Assembly: GCF_047948215.1 (NCBI RefSeq)
Contig: NC_134457.1
Span: 89,676,898-89,740,897 of the forward strand
Direction: 5' to 3'
Length of the DNA stretch: 64,000 nt
Source of the DNA: Lycorma delicatula
Taxonomy: Eukaryota > Arthropoda > Insecta > Hemiptera > Fulgoridae
Below, piece after piece: positions 46,201 to 60,812 of the stretch (positions within the stretch are counted from its first letter, which is position 1; every line of letters starts with the position of its first letter). The translations under genes and the position numbers were made by a program. Below the pieces are notes generated by a model. It did no database searches. It was not told where the DNA came from and saw nothing but the letters and a program-made list of their open reading frames with translations.

Positions 46201-48954
46201 GTTCGGACTAGAAAGAGAATATTGCAAAGCTGCATGAAATCATTCAAATGATTGACTTCATATTATTCAAGTAGGCAAGTTTTAGAATATTTAAAACAAA
46301 TTGTTACAGGCTAATGATATAATTAAGTTAGTTAAATGAAAGAGTTGGGACTAGAAAGAGAATCTTGTAAAGCTGCATGAAACCATTCAAGTGATTGAAT
46401 TCATATTATTCAAGTAGGCAAGTTTTAGAATATTTAAAACAAATTGTTACAGGCAAAGATATAAATGGGTTATGTAAAAAAAAAGTTGGGACTAGAAAGA
46501 GAATCTTCTGAAGCTGCGTGAAACCAATCAAATGATTGAATTCCTATTATTCAAGTAGGCAAGTTTTAGAATATTTAAAACAAATTCTTACAGGCTAATG
46601 ATATAAATAGGTTTATTAAATGAAATTGTGGGGACTAGAAAGAGAATCTTGTAAAGCTGCATGAAACCATTCAAATGATTGAATTCATATTATTCAAGTA
46701 GGCAAGTTTTAGAATATTTAAAACAAATTCTTACAGGCTACTGATATAAATGGGTTAGTTAAATGAAAGGGTTCGGACTAGAAAGAGAATATTGCAAAGC
46801 TGCATGAAATCATTCAAATGATTGACTTCATATTATTCAAGTAGGCAGGTTTTAGAATATTTAAAACAAATTGTTACAGGCTAATGATATAATTAAGTTA
46901 GTTAAATGAAAGAGTTGGGACTAGAAAGAGAATCTTGTAAAGCTGCATGAAACCATTCAAATGATTGAATTCATATTATTCAAGTAGGCAAGTTTTAGAA
47001 TATTTAAAACAAATTGTTACAGGCAAAGATATAAATGGGTTAATTAAATAAAAGAGTTGGGACTAGAAAGAGATTCTTGTAAAGCTGCATCAAACCATTC
47101 AAATGATTGAATTCCTATTATTCAAGTAGGCAAGTTTTAGAATATTAAAAACAAATTCTTACAGGCTTATGATATAAATAAGTTAATTAAATGAAAGTGT
47201 TGGGACTAGAAAGAGAATCTTGTAAAGCTGCATGAAACCATTCAAATGATTGAATTCATATTATTCAAGTAGGCAAGTATTAGAATATTTAAAACAAATT
47301 GTTACAGGCTAACGATATAAATGGGATATTTAAATGAAAGAGTTGGGACTAGAAAGAGAATCATGTAAAGCTGCATGAAACCATTCAAATGATTGTATTC
47401 ATATTATTCAAGTAGGCAAGTTTTAGAATATTTAAAACAAATTCTTACAGGCAAAGATATAAATGGGTTAGTTAAATGAAAGGGTTCGGACTAGAAAGAG
47501 AATATTGCAAAGCTGCATGAAATCATTCAAATGATTGACTGCATATTATTCAAGTAGGCAAGTTTTAGAATATTTAAAACAAATTGTTACAGGCTAATGA
47601 TATAATTAAGTTAGTGTAATGAAAGAGTTGGGACTAGAAAGAGAATCTTGTAAAGCTGCATGAAACCATTCAAGTGATTGAATTCATATTATTCAAGTAG
47701 GCAAGTTTTAGAATATTTAAAACAAATTGTTACAGGCAAAGATATAAATGGGTTAATTAAATAAAAGAGTTGGGACTAGAAAGAGAATCTTCTAAAGCTG
47801 CGTGAAACCAATCAAATGATTGAATTCCTATTATTCAAGTAGGCAAGTTTTAGAATATTTAAAACAAATTCTTACAGGCTAATGATATAAATAGGTTTAT
47901 TAAATGAAATTGTGGGGACTAGAAAGAGAATCTTGTAAAGCTGCATGAAACCATTCACATGATTGAATTCATATTATTCAAGTAGGCAAGTTTTAGAATA
48001 TTTAAAACAAATTCTTACAGGCTACTGATATAAATGGGTTAGTTAAATGAAAGGGTTCGGACTAGAAAGAGAATATTGCCAAGCTGCATGAAATCATTCA
48101 AATGATTGACTTCATATTATTCAAGTAGGCAAGTTTTAGAATATTTAAAACAAATTGTTACAGGCTAATGATATAATTAAGTTAGTTAAATGAAAGAGTT
48201 GGGACTAGAAAGAGAATCTTGTAAAGCTGCATGAAACCATTCAAATGATTGAATTCATATTATTCAAGTAGGCAAGTTTTAGAATATTTAAAACAAATTG
48301 TTACAGGCAAAGATATAAATGGGTTAATTAAATAAAAGAGTTGGGACTAGAAAGAGAATCTTGTAAAGCTGCATGAAACCATTCAAATGATTGAATTCCT
48401 ATTATTCAAGTAGGCAAGTTTTAGAATATTTAAAACAAATTCTTACAGGCTAATGATATAAATAGGTTTATTAAATGAAATTGTGGGGACTAGAAAGAGA
48501 ATCTTGTAAAGCTGCATGAAACCATTCAAATGATTGAATTCATATTATTCAAGTAGGCAAGTTTTAGAATATTAAAAACAAATTCTTACAGGCTTATGAT
48601 ATAAATAAGTTAATTAAATGAAAGTGTTGGGACAAGAAAGAGAATCTTGTAAAGCTGCATGAAACCATTCAAATGATTGAATTCATATTATTCAAGTAGG
48701 CAAGTATTAGAATATTTAAAACAAATTGTTACAGGCTAACGATATAAATGGGATATTTAAATGAAAGAGTTGGGACTAGAAAGAGAATCATGTAAAGCTG
48801 AATGAAACCTTTCAAATGTTTGAATTCCTATTATTCAAGTAGGCAAGTTTTGTAATATTTAAAACAAATTGTTACAGGCTAATGATATAAATAGGTTAAT
48901 TAAATGAAAGAGTTGGGACTAAAATAGGGACTCTTGTAAAGCTGCATGAAACCA
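42956..48954 (+). repeat. 42-monomer higher-order unit, copy 1 (5,999 bp)
   Basis: Markers recur at exactly +5,999: GGCTAG at 43846, AATGGTTTC near 43012, TATGTAAAAC at 44719, GGATCC at 44203. 5,999 is 42 x 143 minus 7. Only isolated differences were seen, for example GTTGGACTAG near 45203 against GTTAGACTAG near 51202. Confidence 0.85.
43234..44662 (+). repeat. 10-monomer higher-order unit, copy 2 (1,429 bp)
   Basis: It repeats 41805-43233 with the GGATCC marker at 44203. The same 1,429-bp spacing separates GGATCC at 29488 and 30917, so this unit recurs elsewhere. Confidence 0.75.
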
Positions 48955-51900
48955 TTCAAATGATTGAATTCATATTATTCAAGTAGGCAAGTTTTAGAAT
49001 ATTTAAAACAAATGGTTTCAGGCTAATGATATAAATAAGTTAATTAAATGAAAGAGTTGGGACTAGAAAGAAAATCTCCTAAAGCTGAATGAAACCTTTC
49101 AAATGTTTGAATTCCTATTATTCAAGTAGGCAAGTTTTGTAATATTTAAAACAAATTGTTACAGGCTAATTATATAAATAGGTTAATTAAATGAAAGAGT
49201 TGGGACTAAAATAGGGACTCTTGTAAAGCTGCATGAAACCATTCAAATGATTGAATTCATGTTATTCAAGTAGGTAATTTTTAGAATATTTAAAACAAAT
49301 TGTTACACGCGTAAGATATAAATGGGAAAATTAAATGAAAGAGTTGGGACTAGAAAGAGAATCTTTTAAAGCTGCATGAAACCATTCAAATGATTAAATT
49401 CCTATTATTCAAGTAGGGAAGTTTTAGAATATTTAAAACAAATTCTTACAGGATAATGATATAAATAGGTTTATTAAATGAAAGTGTTGGGACTAGAAAG
49501 AGAATATTGCTAAGCTGCATCAAATCATTCAAATGATTGTAACCATATTATTCAAGTAGGCAAGTTTTAGAATATTAAAAACAAATTCTTACAGGCTAAT
49601 GATATAAATAAGTTAATTAAATGAAAGTGTTGGGACTAGAAAGAGAATCTTGTAAAGCTGCATGAAACCATTCAAATGATTGAATTCCTATTATTCAAGT
49701 AGGCAAGTTTTAGAATATTTAAACAAATTCTTACAGGCTAATGATATAAATAGGTTTATTAAATGAAATTGTTGGGACTAGAAAGAGAATCTTGTAATGC
49801 TGCATGAAACCATTCAAATGATTGAATTCATATTATTCAAGTAGGCTAGTTTTAGAATATTTAAAACAAATTGTTACAGGCTAACGATATAAATGGGATA
49901 ATTAAATGAAAGAGTTGGGACTAGAAAGAGAATCTTGTAAAGCTACATGAAACCATTCAAATGATTGTATTCATATTATTCAAGTAGGCAAGTTTTAGAA
50001 TATTAAAAACAATATCTTACAGGCTTATGATATAAATAAGTTAATTAAATGAAAGTGTTGGGACTAGAAAGAAAATCTTGTAAAGCTGCATGAAACCATT
50101 CAAATGATTGAATTCATATTATTCAAGTAGGCAAGTTTTAGAATATTTAAACAAATTGTTATAGGCTAATGATATAAATAATTTAATTTAATGAAAGAGT
50201 TGGATCCAGAAAGAGAATCTTGTAAAGCTGCATGAAACCATTCAAATGATTGAATTCATATTATTCAAGTAGGCAAGTTTTAGAATATTTAAAACAAATT
50301 GTTACAGGCTAATTATATAAATAAGTTAATTAAATGAAAGTGTTGGGACTAGAAAGAGAATCTTGTAAAGCTGCATGAAACTATTCAAATGATTGAATTC
50401 ATATTATTCAAGTAGGCAAGTTTTAGAATATTTAAAACAAATGGTTTCAGGCTAATGAAATAAATAAGTTAATTAAATGAAAGAGTTGGGACTAGAAAGA
50501 AAATCTCCTAAAGCTGAATGAAACCTTTCAAATGTTTGAATTCCTATTATTCAAGTAGGCAAGTTTTGTAATATTTAAAACAAATTGTTACAGGCTAATG
50601 ATATAAATAGGTTAATTAAATGAAAGAGTTGGGACTAAAATAGGGACTCTTGTAAAGCTGCATGAAACCATTCAAATGATTGAATTCATATTATTCAAGT
50701 AGGCAAGTTTTAGAATATGTAAAACAAATTGTTACAGGCTAATTATATAAATGGGTTAATTAAATGAAAGAGTTGGACTAGAAAGAGAATATTGTAAAGC
50801 TGCATGAAACCATTCAAATGATTGAATTCATATTATTCAAGTAGGCAAGTTTTAGAATATGTAAAACAAATTGTTACAGGCTAATTATATAAATAAGTTA
50901 ATTAAATGAAAGAGTTGGGACTAGAAAGAGAATCTTGTAAAGCTGCATGAAACCATTCAAATGATTGAATTCATATTATTCAAGTAGGCAGGTTTTAGAA
51001 TATTTCAAACAAATTGTTACACGCTTAAGATATAAATGGGAAAATTAAATGAAAGAGTTGGGACTAGAAAGAGAATCTTGTAAAGCTGCATGAAACCATT
51101 CAAATGATTGAATTCATATTATTCAAGTAGGCAAGTTTTAGAATATATAAAACAAATTGTTACAGGCTAACGATATAAATGGGTTAATTAAATGAAAGAG
51201 TTAGACTAGAAAGAGAATATTGTAAAGCTGCATGAAACCATTCAAATGATTGAATTCATATTATTCAAGTAGGCAAGTTTTAGAATATTTAAAACAAATT
51301 GTTACAGGCTAACGATATGAATGGGTTAATTAAATAAAAGAGTTTGGACTAGAAAGAGAATCTTGTAGAGCTGCATGAAACCATTCAAATGATTGAATTC
51401 CTATTATTCAAGTAGGCAAGTTTTAGAATATTTAAAACAAATTCTTACAGGCTAATGATATAAATAGGTTTATTAAATGAAATTGTTTGGACTAGAAAGA
51501 GATACTTGTAAAGCTGCATGAAACCATTCAAATGATTGAATTCATATTATTCAAGTAGGCAAGTTTTAGAATATTTAAAACAAATTGTTACAGGCTAACG
51601 ATATAAATGGGATAATTAAATGAAAGAGTTGGGACTAGAAAGAGAATCTTGTAAAGCTACATGAAACCATTCAAATGATTGTATTCATATTATTCAAGTA
51701 GGCAAGATTTAGAATATTAAAAACAAATTCTTACAGGCTTATGATATAAATAATTTAATTAAATGATAGTGTTGGGACTAGAAAGAGAATCTTGTAAAGC
51801 TGCATGAAACCATTCAAATGATTGAATTCATATTATTCAAGTAGGCAAGTTTTAGAATATTTAAAACAAATTGTTACAGGCTAACGATATAAATGGGATA

Positions 51901-54900
51901 TTTAAATGAAAGAGTTGGGACTAGAAAGAGAATCTTGTAAAGCTGCATGAAAACATTCAAATGATTGTATTCATATTATTCAAGTAGGCAAGTTTTAGAA
52001 TATTTAAAACAAATTCTTACAGGTTAATGATATAAATAAGTTAATTAAACGAAAGTGTTGGGACTAGAAAGTGAATCTTGTAAAGCTGCATGAAACCATT
52101 TTAATAATTGAATTCCTATTATTCAAGTAGGCAAGTTTTAGAATATTTAAAACAAATTCTTACAGGCTACTGATATAAATGGGTTAGTTAAATGAAAGGG
52201 TTCGGACTAGAAAGAGAATATTGCAAAGCTGCATGAAATCATTCAAATGATTGACTTCATATTATTCAAGTAGGCAAGTTTTAGAATATTTAAAACAAAT
52301 TGTTACAGGCTAATGATATAATTAAGTTAGTTAAATGAAAGAGTTGGGACTAGAAAGAGAATCTTGTAAAGCTGCATGAAACCATTCAAGTGATTGAATT
52401 CATATTATTCAAGTAGGCAAGTTTTAGAATATTTAAAACAAATTGTTACAGGCAAAGATATAAATGGGTTATGTAAAAAAAAAGTTGGGACTAGAAAGAG
52501 AATCTTCTGAAGCTGCGTGAAACCAATCAAATGATTGAATTCCTATTATTCAAGTAGGCAAGTTTTAGAATATTTAAAACAAATTCTTACAGGCTAATGA
52601 TATAAATAGGTTTATTAAATGAAATTGTGGGGACTAGAAAGAGAATCTTGTAAAGCTGCATGAAACCATTCAAATGATTGAATTCATATTATTCAAGTAG
52701 GCAAGTTTTAGAATATTTAAAACAAATTCTTACAGGCTACTGATATAAATGGGTTAGTTAAATGAAAGGGTTCGGACTAGAAAGAGAATATTGCAAAGCT
52801 GCATGAAATCATTCAAATGATTGACTTCATATTATTCAAGTAGGCAGGTTTTAGAATATTTAAAACAAATTGTTACAGGCTAATGATATAATTAAGTTAG
52901 TTAAATGAAAGAGTTGGGACTAGAAAGAGAATCTTGTAAAGCTGCATGAAACCATTCAAATGATTGAATTCATATTATTCAAGTAGGCAAGTTTTAGAAT
53001 ATTTAAAACAAATTGTTACAGGCAAAGATATAAATGGGTTAATTAAATAAAAGAGTTGGGACTAGAAAGAGATTCTTGTAAAGCTGCATCAAACCATTCA
53101 AATGATTGAATTCCTATTATTCAAGTAGGCAAGTTTTAGAATATTAAAAACAAATTCTTACAGGCTTATGATATAAATAAGTTAATTAAATGAAAGTGTT
53201 GGGACTAGAAAGAGAATCTTGTAAAGCTGCATGAAACCATTCAAATGATTGAATTCATATTATTCAAGTAGGCAAGTATTAGAATATTTAAAACAAATTG
53301 TTACAGGCTAACGATATAAATGGGATATTTAAATGAAAGAGTTGGGACTAGAAAGAGAATCATGTAAAGCTGCATGAAACCATTCAAATGATTGTATTCA
53401 TATTATTCAAGTAGGCAAGTTTTAGAATATTTAAAACAAATTCTTACAGGCAAAGATATAAATGGGTTAGTTAAATGAAAGGGTTCGGACTAGAAAGAGA
53501 ATATTGCAAAGCTGCATGAAATCATTCAAATGATTGACTGCATATTATTCAAGTAGGCAAGTTTTAGAATATTTAAAACAAATTGTTACAGGCTAATGAT
53601 ATAATTAAGTTAGTGTAATGAAAGAGTTGGGACTAGAAAGAGAATCTTGTAAAGCTGCATGAAACCATTCAAGTGATTGAATTCATATTATTCAAGTAGG
53701 CAAGTTTTAGAATATTTAAAACAAATTGTTACAGGCAAAGATATAAATGGGTTAATTAAATAAAAGAGTTGGGACTAGAAAGAGAATCTTCTAAAGCTGC
53801 GTGAAACCAATCAAATGATTGAATTCCTATTATTCAAGTAGGCAAGTTTTAGAATATTTAAAACAAATTCTTACAGGCTAATGATATAAATAGGTTTATT
53901 AAATGAAATTGTGGGGACTAGAAAGAGAATCTTGTAAAGCTGCATGAAACCATTCACATGATTGAATTCATATTATTCAAGTAGGCAAGTTTTAGAATAT
54001 TTAAAACAAATTCTTACAGGCTACTGATATAAATGGGTTAGTTAAATGAAAGGGTTCGGACTAGAAAGAGAATATTGCCAAGCTGCATGAAATCATTCAA
54101 ATGATTGACTTCATATTATTCAAGTAGGCAAGTTTTAGAATATTTAAAACAAATTGTTACAGGCTAATGATATAATTAAGTTAGTTAAATGAAAGAGTTG
54201 GGACTAGAAAGAGAATCTTGTAAAGCTGCATGAAACCATTCAAATGATTGAATTCATATTATTCAAGTAGGCAAGTTTTAGAATATTTAAAACAAATTGT
54301 TACAGGCAAAGATATAAATGGGTTAATTAAATAAAAGAGTTGGGACTAGAAAGAGAATCTTGTAAAGCTGCATGAAACCATTCAAATGATTGAATTCCTA
54401 TTATTCAAGTAGGCAAGTTTTAGAATATTTAAAACAAATTCTTACAGGCTAATGATATAAATAGGTTTATTAAATGAAATTGTGGGGACTAGAAAGAGAA
54501 TCTTGTAAAGCTGCATGAAACCATTCAAATGATTGAATTCATATTATTCAAGTAGGCAAGTTTTAGAATATTAAAAACAAATTCTTACAGGCTTATGATA
54601 TAAATAAGTTAATTAAATGAAAGTGTTGGGACAAGAAAGAGAATCTTGTAAAGCTGCATGAAACCATTCAAATGATTGAATTCATATTATTCAAGTAGGC
54701 AAGTATTAGAATATTTAAAACAAATTGTTACAGGCTAACGATATAAATGGGATATTTAAATGAAAGAGTTGGGACTAGAAAGAGAATCATGTAAAGCTGA
54801 ATGAAACCTTTCAAATGTTTGAATTCCTATTATTCAAGTAGGCAAGTTTTGTAATATTTAAAACAAATTGTTACAGGCTAATGATATAAATAGGTTAATT

Positions 54901-54953
54901 AAATGAAAGAGTTGGGACTAAAATAGGGACTCTTGTAAAGCTGCATGAAACCA
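48955..54953 (+). repeat. 42-monomer higher-order unit, copy 2 (5,999 bp)
   Basis: This is a tandem copy of 42956-48954. The left junction lies within a monomer near 48955, and the match with copy 1 extends to about 55000 because the junction monomers are shared. Confidence 0.85.
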
Positions 54954-57900
54954 TTCAAATGATTGAATTCATATTATTCAAGTAGGCAAGTTTTAGAATA
55001 TGTAAAACAAATTGTTACAGGCTAATTATATAAATGGGTTAATTAAATGAAAGAGTTGGACTAGAAAGAGAATATTGTAAAGCTGCATGAAACCATTCAA
55101 ATGATTGAATTCATATTATTCAAGTAGGCAAGTTTTAGAATATGTAAAACAAATTGTTACAGGCTAATTATATAAATAAGTTAATTAAATGAAAGAGTTG
55201 GGACTAGAAAGAGAATCTTGTAAAGCTGCATGAAACCATTCAAATGATTGAATTCATATTATTCAAGTAGGCAGGTTTTAGAATATTTCAAACAAATTGT
55301 TACACGCTTAAGATATAAATGGGAAAATTAAATGAAAGAGTTGGGACTAGAAAGAGAATCTTGTAAAGCTGCATGAAACCATTCAAATGATTGAATTCAT
55401 ATTATTCAAGTAGGCAAGTTTTAGAATATATAAAACAAATTGTTACAGGCTAACGATATAAATGGGTTAATTAAATGAAAGAGTTGGACTAGAAAGAGAA
55501 TATTGTAAAGCTGCATGAAACCATTCAAATGATTGAATTCATATTATTCAAGTAGGCAAGTTTTAGAATATTTAAAACAAATTGTTACAGGCTAACGATA
55601 TGAATGGGTTAATTAAATAAAAGAGTTTGGACTAGAAAGAGAATCTTGTAGAGCTGCATGAAACCATTCAAATGATTGAATTCCTATTATTCAAGTAGGC
55701 AAGTTTTAGAATATTTAAAACAAATTCTTACAGGCTAATGATATAAATAGGTTTATTAAATGAAATTGTTTGGACTAGAAAGAGATACTTGTAAAGCTGC
55801 ATGAAACCATTCAAATGATTGAATTCATATTATTCAAGTAGGCAAGTTTTAGAATATTTAAAACAAATTGTTACAGGCTAACGATATAAATGGGATAATT
55901 AAATGAAAGAGTTGGGACTAGAAAGAGAATCTTGTAAAGCTACATGAAACCATTCAAATGATTGTATTCATATTATTCAAGTAGGCAAGATTTAGAATAT
56001 TAAAAACAAATTCTTACAGGCTTATGATATAAATAATTTAATTAAATGATAGTGTTGGGACTAGAAAGAGAATCTTGTAAAGCTGCATGAAACCATTCAA
56101 ATGATTGAATTCATATTATTCAAGTAGGCAAGTTTTAGAATATTTAAAACAAATTGTTACAGGCTAACGATATAAATGGGATATTTAAATGAAAGAGTTG
56201 GGACTAGAAAGAGAATCTTGTAAAGCTGCATGAAAACATTCAAATGATTGTATTCATATTATTCAAGTAGGCAAGTTTTAGAATATTTAAAACAAATTCT
56301 TACAGGTTAATGATATAAATAAGTTAATTAAACGAAAGTGTTGGGACTAGAAAGTGAATCTTGTAAAGCTGCATGAAACCATTTTAATAATTGAATTCCT
56401 ATTATTCAAGTAGGCAAGTTTTAGAATATTTAAAACAAATTCTTACAGGCTACTGATATAAATGGGTTAGTTAAATGAAAGGGTTCGGACTAGAAAGAGA
56501 ATATTGCAAAGCTGCATGAAATCATTCAAATGATTGACTTCATATTATTCAAGTAGGCAAGTTTTAGAATATTTAAAACAAATTGTTACAGGCTAATGAT
56601 ATAATTAAGTTAGTTAAATGAAAGAGTTGGGACTAGAAAGAGAATCTTGTAAAGCTGCATGAAACCATTCAAGTGATTGAATTCATATTATTCAAGTAGG
56701 CAAGTTTTAGAATATTTAAAACAAATTGTTACAGGCAAAGATATAAATGGGTTATGTAAAAAAAAAGTTGGGACTAGAAAGAGAATCTTCTGAAGCTGCG
56801 TGAAACCAATCAAATGATTGAATTCCTATTATTCAAGTAGGCAAGTTTTAGAATATTTAAAACAAATTCTTACAGGCTAATGATATAAATAGGTTTATTA
56901 AATGAAATTGTGGGGACTAGAAAGAGAATCTTGTAAAGCTGCATGAAACCATTCAAATGATTGAATTCATATTATTCAAGTAGGCAAGTTTTAGAATATT
57001 TAAAACAAATTCTTACAGGCTACTGATATAAATGGGTTAGTTAAATGAAAGGGTTCGGACTAGAAAGAGAATATTGCAAAGCTGCATGAAATCATTCAAA
57101 TGATTGACTTCATATTATTCAAGTAGGCAGGTTTTAGAATATTTAAAACAAATTGTTACAGGCTAATGATATAATTAAGTTAGTTAAATGAAAGAGTTGG
57201 GACTAGAAAGAGAATCTTGTAAAGCTGCATGAAACCATTCAAATGATTGAATTCATATTATTCAAGTAGGCAAGTTTTAGAATATTTAAAACAAATTGTT
57301 ACAGGCAAAGATATAAATGGGTTAATTAAATAAAAGAGTTGGGACTAGAAAGAGATTCTTGTAAAGCTGCATCAAACCATTCAAATGATTGAATTCCTAT
57401 TATTCAAGTAGGCAAGTTTTAGAATATTAAAAACAAATTCTTACAGGCTTATGATATAAATAAGTTAATTAAATGAAAGTGTTGGGACTAGAAAGAGAAT
57501 CTTGTAAAGCTGCATGAAACCATTCAAATGATTGAATTCATATTATTCAAGTAGGCAAGTATTAGAATATTTAAAACAAATTGTTACAGGCTAACGATAT
57601 AAATGGGATATTTAAATGAAAGAGTTGGGACTAGAAAGAGAATCATGTAAAGCTGCATGAAACCATTCAAATGATTGTATTCATATTATTCAAGTAGGCA
57701 AGTTTTAGAATATTTAAAACAAATTCTTACAGGCAAAGATATAAATGGGTTAGTTAAATGAAAGGGTTCGGACTAGAAAGAGAATATTGCAAAGCTGCAT
57801 GAAATCATTCAAATGATTGACTGCATATTATTCAAGTAGGCAAGTTTTAGAATATTTAAAACAAATTGTTACAGGCTAATGATATAATTAAGTTAGTGTA

Positions 57901-59085
57901 ATGAAAGAGTTGGGACTAGAAAGAGAATCTTGTAAAGCTGCATGAAACCATTCAAGTGATTGAATTCATATTATTCAAGTAGGCAAGTTTTAGAATATTT
58001 AAAACAAATTGTTACAGGCAAAGATATAAATGGGTTAATTAAATAAAAGAGTTGGGACTAGAAAGAGAATCTTCTAAAGCTGCGTGAAACCAATCAAATG
58101 ATTGAATTCCTATTATTCAAGTAGGCAAGTTTTAGAATATTTAAAACAAATTCTTACAGGCTAATGATATAAATAGGTTTATTAAATGAAATTGTGGGGA
58201 CTAGAAAGAGAATCTTGTAAAGCTGCATGAAACCATTCACATGATTGAATTCATATTATTCAAGTAGGCAAGTTTTAGAATATTTAAAACAAATTCTTAC
58301 AGGCTACTGATATAAATGGGTTAGTTAAATGAAAGGGTTCGGACTAGAAAGAGAATATTGCCAAGCTGCATGAAATCATTCAAATGATTGACTTCATATT
58401 ATTCAAGTAGGCAAGTTTTAGAATATTTAAAACAAATTGTTACAGGCTAATGATATAATTAAGTTAGTTAAATGAAAGAGTTGGGACTAGAAAGAGAATC
58501 TTGTAAAGCTGCATGAAACCATTCAAATGATTGAATTCATATTATTCAAGTAGGCAAGTTTTAGAATATTTAAAACAAATTGTTACAGGCAAAGATATAA
58601 ATGGGTTAATTAAATAAAAGAGTTGGGACTAGAAAGAGAATCTTGTAAAGCTGCATGAAACCATTCAAATGATTGAATTCCTATTATTCAAGTAGGCAAG
58701 TTTTAGAATATTTAAAACAAATTCTTACAGGCTAATGATATAAATAGGTTTATTAAATGAAATTGTGGGGACTAGAAAGAGAATCTTGTAAAGCTGCATG
58801 AAACCATTCAAATGATTGAATTCATATTATTCAAGTAGGCAAGTTTTAGAATATTAAAAACAAATTCTTACAGGCTTATGATATAAATAAGTTAATTAAA
58901 TGAAAGTGTTGGGACAAGAAAGAGAATCTTGTAAAGCTGCATGAAACCATTCAAATGATTGAATTCATATTATTCAAGTAGGCAAGTATTAGAATATTTA
59001 AAACAAATTGTTACAGGCTAACGATATAAATGGGATATTTAAATGAAAGAGTTGGGACTAGAAAGAGAATCATGTAAAGCTGCAT
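54795..59085 (+). repeat. 30-monomer partial third copy
   Basis: It matches about 50510-54800 at a constant offset of 4,283 bp (30 x 143 minus 7). For example, the ATGTAAAAAAAAAGTTGGG variant lies at 52471 and 56754. It therefore lacks the first 12 monomers of the 42-monomer unit. The match ends near 59085, where a TGCATGAAACC monomer replaces TGAATGAAACC. Confidence 0.8.
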
Positions 59086-59099
59086 GAAACCATTCAAAT

Positions 59100-60812
59100 G
59101 ATTGTATTCATATTATTCAAGTAGGCAAGTTTTAGAATATTTAAAACAAATTCTTACAGGTTAATGATATAAATAAGTTAATTAAACGAAAGTGTTGGGA
59201 CTAGAAAGAGAATCTTGTAAAGCTGCATGAAACCATTTTAATGATTGAATTCCTATTATTCAAGTAGGCAAGTTTTAGAATATTTAAAACAAATTCTTAC
59301 AGGCTACTGATATAAATGGGTTAGTTAAATGAAAGGGTTCGGTCTAGAAAGAGAATATTGCAAAGCTGCATGAAATCATTCAAATGATTGACTTCATATT
59401 ATTCAAGTAGGCAAGTTTTAGAATATTAAAAACAAATTCTTACAGGCTAATGATATAATTAAGTTAGTTAAATGAAAGAGTTGGGACTAGAAAGAGAATC
59501 TTGTAAAGCTGCATGAAACCATTCAAATGATTGAATTCATATTATTTAAGCAGGCAAGTTTTAGAATATTTAAAACAAATTGTTACAGCCAAAGATATAA
59601 ATGGGTTAATTAAATAAAAGAGTTGGACTAGAAAGAGAATATTGTAAAGCTGCATGAAACCATTCAAATGATTGAATTCATATTATTCAAGTAGGCAAGT
59701 TTTAGAATATGTAAAACAAATTGTTACAGGCTAATTATATAAATAAGTTAATTAAATGAAAGAGTTGGGACTAGAAAGAGAATCTTGTAAAGCTGCATGA
59801 AACCATTCAAATGATTGAATTCATATTATTCAAGTAGGCAGGTTTTAGAATATTTCAAACAAATTGTTACACGCTTAAGATATAAATGGGAAAATTAAAT
59901 GAAAGAGTTGGGACTAGAAAGAGAATCTTGTAAAGCTGCATGAAACCATTCAAATGATTGAATTCATATTATTCAAGTAGGCAAGTTTTAGAATATATAA
60001 AACAAATTGTTACAGGCTAACGATATAAATGGGTTAATTAAATGAAAGAGTTGGACTAGAAAGAGAATATTGTAAAGCTGCATGAAACCATTCAAATGAT
60101 TGAATTCATATTATTCAAGTAGGCAAGTTTTAGAATATTTAAAACAAATTGTTACAGGCTAACGATATGAATGGGTTAATTAAATAAAAGAGTTGGGACT
60201 AGAAAGAGAATCTTGTAGAGCTGCATGAAACCATTCAAATGATTGAATTCCTATTATTCAAGTAGGCAAGTTTTAGAATATTTAAAACAAATTCTTACAG
60301 GCTAATGATATAAATAGGTTTATTAAATGAAATTGTTGGGACTAGAAAGAGAATCTTGTAAAGCTGCATGAAACCATTCAAATGATTTAATTCATATTAT
60401 TCAAGTAGGCAAGTTTTAGAATATTTAAAACAAATTGTTACAGGCTAACGATATAAATGGGATAATTAAATGAAAGAGTTGGGACTAGAAAGAGAATCTT
60501 GTAAAGCTACATGAAACCATTCAAATGATTGTATTCATATTATTCAAGTAGGCAAGATTTAGAATATTAAAAACAAATTCTTACAGGCTTATGATATAAA
60601 TAATTTAATTAAATGATAGTGTTGGGACTAGAAAGAGAATCTTCTCAAGCTGCATGAAACCATTCAAATCATTGAATTCATATTATTCAAGTAGGCAAGT
60701 TTTAGAATATTTAAAACAAATTGTTACAGGCTAACGATATAAATGGGATATTTAAATGAAAGAGTTGGGACTAGAAAGAGAATCTTGTAAAGCTGCATGA
60801 AAACATTCAAAT
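59100..60812 (+). repeat. 12-monomer higher-order unit, copy 1 (about 1,713 bp)
   Basis: The rare ACAGCCAAAGATATAAATG variant occurs at 59588 and 61301, 1,713 bp apart (12 x 143 minus 3). Neighbouring variants (TTATTTAAGCAGGC, TATGTAAAAC, TATATAAAAC) keep the same order in both. Boundaries are approximate. Confidence 0.7.
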
